A DNA stretch of 64,000 bases from Paenibacillus dendrobii (GTDB lineage: Bacteria; Bacillota; Bacilli; Paenibacillales; Paenibacillaceae). The notes under the pieces were generated by a model. The model did not search any database, was not told the origin of the DNA, and worked only from the letters and a program-made list of their open reading frames with translations. The stretch lies in contig NZ_WUBI01000004.1 of assembly GCF_009807035.1 (NCBI RefSeq), positions 248,001 to 312,000 of the forward strand, given 5' to 3'. Numbering within the stretch: the stretch's first letter is position 1; every line of letters begins with the position of its first letter. Below, piece by piece: positions 60,124 to 64,000 of this stretch. The position numbers and the translations under genes were made by a program.

Positions 60124-60137
60124 TCTATTTTTATAGA
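60124..60137. promoter_or_regulatory. ArsR operator copy near its own gene
   Basis: TCTAT-TTTT-ATAGA, a perfect dyad 14 bases before the ArsR start. The ATATCTATTTTTAT core is repeated before the OYE gene. Confidence 0.7.
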
Positions 60138-60165
60138 AATGTAAATATTCTTTCCGAACTTTTTA

Positions 60166-60459
60166 TTAGGGAATTTTCACCGGTGCAGCTTCTTTGGCTG
60201 AATCGGGGCTGGCAGTGGTGAAGAATCCCATGACCAGCACGTAAATACTCCCTCCAAATAAGAACAAGCAGAAAAAGAGCGAGGCAACCGCTCCATCCAG
60301 GCTGCTGAATATCGAAGAGAGGACTGGAAAAATGAAGATCGAAAGAATCATTTGGGACAGTCCGGCCGCGAATCTCTGCGTTCTTCTTTGCTTGGTCATG
60401 ACGACAACCATAAAGGTAATGAATGCTGCCAACAGCATCAGTAAGAATAGGATTTCCAT
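60166..60459 (-). CDS. Small membrane protein
   Basis: 97 residues from ATG 60459 (AAAGGAG six bases upstream). Three hydrophobic segments (about 2-20, 30-55, 58-80) and a short polar C-terminus. No family recognised. It is transcribed toward the ArsR gene from the region divergent to katE. Confidence 0.7.
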   Translation of the reverse strand: MEILFLLMLLAAFITFMVVVMTKQRRTQRFAAGLSQMILSIFIFPVLSSIFSSLDGAVASLFFCLFLFGGSIYVLVMGFFTTASPDSAKEAAPVKIP

Positions 60460-60643
60460 CCGCAACTCCTTTCTACTCCTGAATCATTCGCGTCATTGTA
60501 CCATATTATGGAATATTAATAAATTTAGGAAGGTTTGCTTCTCGCCTCGGTTCCGTTTAAGGGTGAATTCCGAAGGGTAATATCGTGTGTATTCAACTTC
60601 GGACGATCGTGCCGTTACATAAGAACAGGAGGGAATGAACTTC

Positions 60644-62782
60644 ATGAACAAAGACCGGAAAAACATGAACATCCATGAAGAAAGCAAGAAGGAGCAGCTG
60701 AAGGATTTTAGCGTGAATGACTCCGGAACGAAGATGACCACCAACCAGGGTGTGCGCATTACCGATGACGAGCATTCGCTGAAGGCGGGAGACCGCGGTC
60801 CGACGCTCATGGAAGACTTTCAGTTCAGAGAAAAAATGACCCATTTTGACCATGAACGGATTCCTGAGCGGATTGTCCATGCCAGAGGCTTCGGCGCACA
60901 TGGTTACTTTCAGGTCTATGAGCCGATGAATGAGGTTACCAAAGCCAAGTTTCTGCAGGATCCATCCGTGAAAACTCCCGTATTTGTCCGTTTCTCAACC
61001 GTAGCAGGCTCCCGGGGCTCTGCGGATACGGTAAGGGACGTGAGAGGCTTCGCGACCAAGTTCTATACCGAAGAAGGAAACTTCGACCTGGTAGGCAACA
61101 ATATGCCGGTCTTTTTCATACAGGATGCGATGAAGTTCCCGGATTTCATTCATGCCGTCAAGCCGGAACCGCATAACGAGATACCGCAGGCTTCCACTGC
61201 TCATGATACTCACTGGGATTTCATCGCGAATAATACTGAATCGACGCATATGATCATGTGGGCCATGTCCGACCGCGCGATTCCGCGCAGCTATCGGATG
61301 ATGGAAGGATTCGGGGTTCATACCTTCCGCTTCGTAAATGAGAAAGGTGAAGCGCATTTCGTTAAATTCCACTGGAAGCCGCTGCTCGGTGTGCATTCGC
61401 TGGTGTGGGACGAAGCCCAGAAAATCGCCGGTAAAGACCCTGACTTTAACCGCCGCGATCTGGCGGACGCCATCGAGATGGGGAATTATCCGGAGTTCGA
61501 GTTCGGCGTGCAGATGATCCGTGAGGACGAGGAATTCAATTTTGATTTTGATATCCTCGATCCGACCAAGCTGTGGCCAGAGGAGTTGATTCCGGTACGC
61601 CGCATTGGCAAAATGACGCTAAACCGCAATGTCGATAATTTCTTCGCTGAAACGGAGCAAGCCGCATTCCACGTGGGACATGTGGTGCCTGGCATCGATT
61701 TCAGCAATGACCCGCTGCTGCAGGGCCGTCTGTTCTCTTATACGGATACGCAGCTGTCCCGCCTCGGTGGACCGAACTTTCATGAAATCCCGATTAACCG
61801 CCCGTTAGCGCCCGTGCATAACAACCAGCGCGACGGGATGCACCGGATGACGATCAACCAAGGTCAGACAAGCTATCATAAAAACTCGCTGAACAACAAC
61901 GATCCGCATGAAGCGACCGAGCAGGAAGGCGGGTTCGTTCACTACCAGGAGAAGGTGGAAGGCCGCAAAGTACGCTCCCGCAGCGACAGCTTCAAGGATC
62001 ACTACAGCCAGGCTAAGCTGTTCTGGAACAGCATGTCCGACGTCGAGCAGAAGCATATGATCAAGGCATTTCGCTTTGAACTGGGCAAAGTGCAGACCAA
62101 AAGCATCCAGCAGCAGATGGTCGACAATCTCAGCAATGTCGATCTGGAGCTTGCACAGCAGGTGGCGCTTGGCATCGGAGCTAAAGCTCCGCAGGCACAG
62201 CCGGAGGAGACCCGCGAAAGCGTAACCCTGCTCTCACCGGCGCTTAGCCAGCTGAACACGGTGAAATCCGCAGCTACCCGCAAAATTGCCATACTTGCGG
62301 CGGATGGTTTCGATTCCGCCGAAATGAAGGCTGTACAGTCGGCGCTTCAAGAAGCCGGAGTCACCGCTGAAATCATCAGCGAACATCTCGGGATGATCAC
62401 GGGGACCGAAGGGGATCCGTTGCAGGTGAAGCAAACGTTCCTGACAGCCGACTCTGTCTTATATGACGCCGTGTATGTTGCCGGAGGCAAGGAAAGCGTG
62501 TCGCAGATCGGGACGATCCGCGAAGCGGTGAATTTCCTGAATGAAGCTTACAATCATTGCAAGACGATTGGTGCCGCGGGTGAAGCCCTTGATCTGCTCG
62601 GTACAGCTGGCATCCACGCTACGAGCCCGGATCAGCCGGTCGGCAATCTGGAGAAGCCTTTCACGGATACCGGACTCGTTATCGACAGCGATGCAGGAAG
62701 TGGCGCCGACTTCGGTCAAAGGCTGGTGGACGCGATGGCCATGCACCGCCACTGGGACCGAGAAGTTTCCATGTCCAAATAA
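60644..62782 (+). CDS. katE: Large-subunit heme catalase with C-terminal DJ-1-like domain
   Basis: 712 residues from ATG 60644, ten bases after AGGAGGG; ATG 60635 is too close to it. The catalytic His is in RIVHARGFGAHG, the distal Asn in DLVGNNMPVFF, and the proximal heme Tyr in GRLFSYTDTQLSRLG. A ~150-residue C-terminal flavodoxin/DJ-1-like domain (KIAILAADGFDSAEMKAVQSAL) marks the large-subunit KatE/HPII clade. It breaks down hydrogen peroxide. It has its own terminator. Confidence 0.97.
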   Translation: MNKDRKNMNIHEESKKEQLKDFSVNDSGTKMTTNQGVRITDDEHSLKAGDRGPTLMEDFQFREKMTHFDHERIPERIVHARGFGAHGYFQVYEPMNEVTKAKFLQDPSVKTPVFVRFSTVAGSRGSADTVRDVRGFATKFYTEEGNFDLVGNNMPVFFIQDAMKFPDFIHAVKPEPHNEIPQASTAHDTHWDFIANNTESTHMIMWAMSDRAIPRSYRMMEGFGVHTFRFVNEKGEAHFVKFHWKPLLGVHSLVWDEAQKIAGKDPDFNRRDLADAIEMGNYPEFEFGVQMIREDEEFNFDFDILDPTKLWPEELIPVRRIGKMTLNRNVDNFFAETEQAAFHVGHVVPGIDFSNDPLLQGRLFSYTDTQLSRLGGPNFHEIPINRPLAPVHNNQRDGMHRMTINQGQTSYHKNSLNNNDPHEATEQEGGFVHYQEKVEGRKVRSRSDSFKDHYSQAKLFWNSMSDVEQKHMIKAFRFELGKVQTKSIQQQMVDNLSNVDLELAQQVALGIGAKAPQAQPEETRESVTLLSPALSQLNTVKSAATRKIAILAADGFDSAEMKAVQSALQEAGVTAEIISEHLGMITGTEGDPLQVKQTFLTADSVLYDAVYVAGGKESVSQIGTIREAVNFLNEAYNHCKTIGAAGEALDLLGTAGIHATSPDQPVGNLEKPFTDTGLVIDSDAGSGADFGQRLVDAMAMHRHWDREVSMSK

Positions 62783-62810
62783 GCCGTTAACGGCTTAATC
62801 AAGAGTTCAT

Positions 62811-62850
62811 AAGCCAGTCCGCGATCTTCATCCGGGCTGGCTTTCTTTTT
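62811..62850 (+). terminator. Terminator of katE
   Basis: AAGCCAGTCC paired with GGGCTGGCTT (one T-G pair), 13-base loop, then TCTTTTT. The separate palindrome AAGCCGTTAACGGCTT lies just upstream (62781-62796) and overlaps the stop codon. Confidence 0.8.
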
Positions 62851-62931
62851 AGACATTTGTATCATCCAAGCTTTATGTTAGGATAATAAGGGAATTTAGT
62901 TCCAATCTTTACAAGTGAGAGGGTGCATGGC

Positions 62932-64000
62932 ATGAAGGAAAGGCTGGAGCGGTACAAAATATTCCGTATCCTGGCTTCCATATACCGGATTAAAGCCGTC
63001 CGATTGCTGATACCGATCGCGGTCATCGGGCTGGTCTACTGGGAAGGCCAGAAGGAGCTGCGTCAGGTTTCTCTCGGCCGCACGTTTGGCGAGCTGCGCC
63101 GCTTGCCGGTCGAAGCTGTTGTGGAAATATTTCTGTTTTCCCTCTTTTCGATCGCGGTCATGAGCCTCTATGACTTTATGATCCGCCACCACTTCCGGCT
63201 AAAGGTTGGATTTTGGAGTACGTTCCGATACGCTTGGATCGCCAACACGTTTAATAACATTATTGGATTTGCCGGATTGACCGGAGCCGGACTCCGGACG
63301 ATTTTATATAAAAGAAGCGGGATATCGCCGGTATTGATGGCTTCCGCGGTCGTGTTTCTATCGCCGGTCGTCGTTACAGGGCTTTCAATTTTATCCTGGG
63401 GCATTATCGCTGGAGTATTTTCCGTGGGAGATTTGTTTGCGGAACACCGGTGGCTGATCTTTGCGGTATGGGGGATGGCGCTGTATTTGCCCCTCTTTGT
63501 ACTGATGCAGAGATCCTCGCTCTTCGCGAAATGGTTCAACCGCGGAGAGGGAAGAACGCCATGGACAACCGTCGGCGTGTCCCTCAGTGCGTCGCTGTTA
63601 GAATGGGCCTGCGCAGGGGTGACCTTCTGGCTGATTGCCAGCAGCATCCTGCATGACGTATCCTTCCGCGAAGTGATCGGTATGTACTCGGTAGCTGCTA
63701 TTGCCGGGATTTTGAGTATGGCGCCTGGAGGTATTGGAGCCTTCGACCTGACCGTGCTCTTGGGACTGGAGCAGCTGGGATTTCCCTCTGACCGCGCAAT
63801 GGCGGTACTGGTGCTGTTCCGTTTGTTTTACTATATTGTGCCGTGGCTGATCGGACTGATCATGTCGGCTTTCGAGCTGGGCAGCGCGGCCAAACGTGCC
63901 GGGGACAAGGTGGACGAGGGGCCGGAGTTTCCTTTGAATGTATGGCAGAGGCTGTGGCGCTGGCCGGGCCAGTATCGCTTTTTGAGTGATCTCGGCGTAT
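62932..64000 (+). CDS. mprF: MprF N-terminal flippase/synthase domain, 3' truncated
   Basis: Open to the window end (about 356 codons). ATG 62932 has GAGAGGG eight bases upstream. Multiple helices with AWIANTFNNIIGFAGLTGAGLRTILYKRSGIS, MAPGGIGAFDLTVLLGLEQLG and VLVLFRLFYYIVPWLIG are the MprF flippase-domain hallmarks. MprF adds lysine or alanine to phosphatidylglycerol and flips the product, giving resistance to cationic peptides. The synthase part lies beyond the window. Confidence 0.93.
   Translation, partial: MKERLERYKIFRILASIYRIKAVRLLIPIAVIGLVYWEGQKELRQVSLGRTFGELRRLPVEAVVEIFLFSLFSIAVMSLYDFMIRHHFRLKVGFWSTFRYAWIANTFNNIIGFAGLTGAGLRTILYKRSGISPVLMASAVVFLSPVVVTGLSILSWGIIAGVFSVGDLFAEHRWLIFAVWGMALYLPLFVLMQRSSLFAKWFNRGEGRTPWTTVGVSLSASLLEWACAGVTFWLIASSILHDVSFREVIGMYSVAAIAGILSMAPGGIGAFDLTVLLGLEQLGFPSDRAMAVLVLFRLFYYIVPWLIGLIMSAFELGSAAKRAGDKVDEGPEFPLNVWQRLWRWPGQYRFLSDLGV

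Noticed and set aside
1..64000. CRISPR arrays, insertion sequences, phage or plasmid genes
   Set aside because: No regularly spaced repeats, transposases, integrases or phage structural genes were seen.

Overview
The window looks like a chromosomal segment of a Paenibacillus-type, low-GC-lineage, endospore-forming Firmicute. Most genes have a strong purine-rich ribosome binding site, some use TTG or GTG starts, and many transcription units end in classic hairpin-plus-T terminators. The protein content also fits: a CgeB-like spore glycosyltransferase, a YdaJ/YdaK/YdaM-like exopolysaccharide cluster, a MoxR-DUF58-DUF4129 triad, MprF, a BlaI/M56 pair, and many one-component regulators (TetR, ArsR, MarR, LysR, PadR, WYL). 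I see no rRNA, tRNA, IS element, prophage or CRISPR array.

Layout. 1-5.6 kb: the end of an exopolysaccharide operon with a nucleotide-sugar dehydrogenase (cut by the window edge), a PilZ-GT2 polysaccharide synthase, a degenerate membrane deacetylase-like protein and a membrane-anchored GH18-like protein. 5.8-9.7 kb: a drug/metabolite exporter with an aldo-keto reductase, a multi-pass permease and a KGG stress protein. 9.9-13.7 kb: small regulator and ligand-binding genes (a VOC protein fused to an ECF sigma remnant, TetR, SRPBCC, VOC, WYL regulator, DinB). 13.9-16.7 kb: a 12-residue-repeat protein convergent with a WbsX/CgeB glycan pair; sigma-K-like promoter motifs suggest a spore-surface module. 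17-22 kb: rlmN, a DUF423 protein and the MoxR/DUF58/DUF4129 operon. 22.3-25.9 kb: a second, independent c-di-GMP-type exopolysaccharide cluster, with a GH8-like protein, a degenerate-GGDEF receptor keeping the RxxD I-site, a 47-residue membrane protein and a GT2 synthase.

26-36 kb: a TudS-like desulfidase, a UDG-superfamily protein, a WYL regulator with a GyrI-like protein, PadR with a YhgE/Pip-type ABC-2 protein, BlaI with an M56 sensor protease, and ArsR with an NADP-dependent oxidoreductase. 36-46 kb: thiosulfate uptake (TsuA/TsuB-like), a chemoreceptor, an SDR, ManNAc-6-P epimerase with a ROK kinase, and MarR with a FUSC exporter. 46-64 kb: a GyrI-like protein, LysR divergent from a threonine synthase, an MFS transporter, an exported FAD protein, a lone SIR2-like protein, TetR with an MMPL exporter, ArsR with an Old Yellow Enzyme, a large KatE-type catalase and the start of MprF.

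The strongest biological theme is cell-surface polysaccharide. Two unrelated synthases, each tied by sequence to c-di-GMP signalling, lie within 25 kb, and a probable spore-glycan module lies between them. The second theme is compact self-regulated stress/detox modules: for several of them a dyad operator can be read directly next to the regulator and again before its presumed target.
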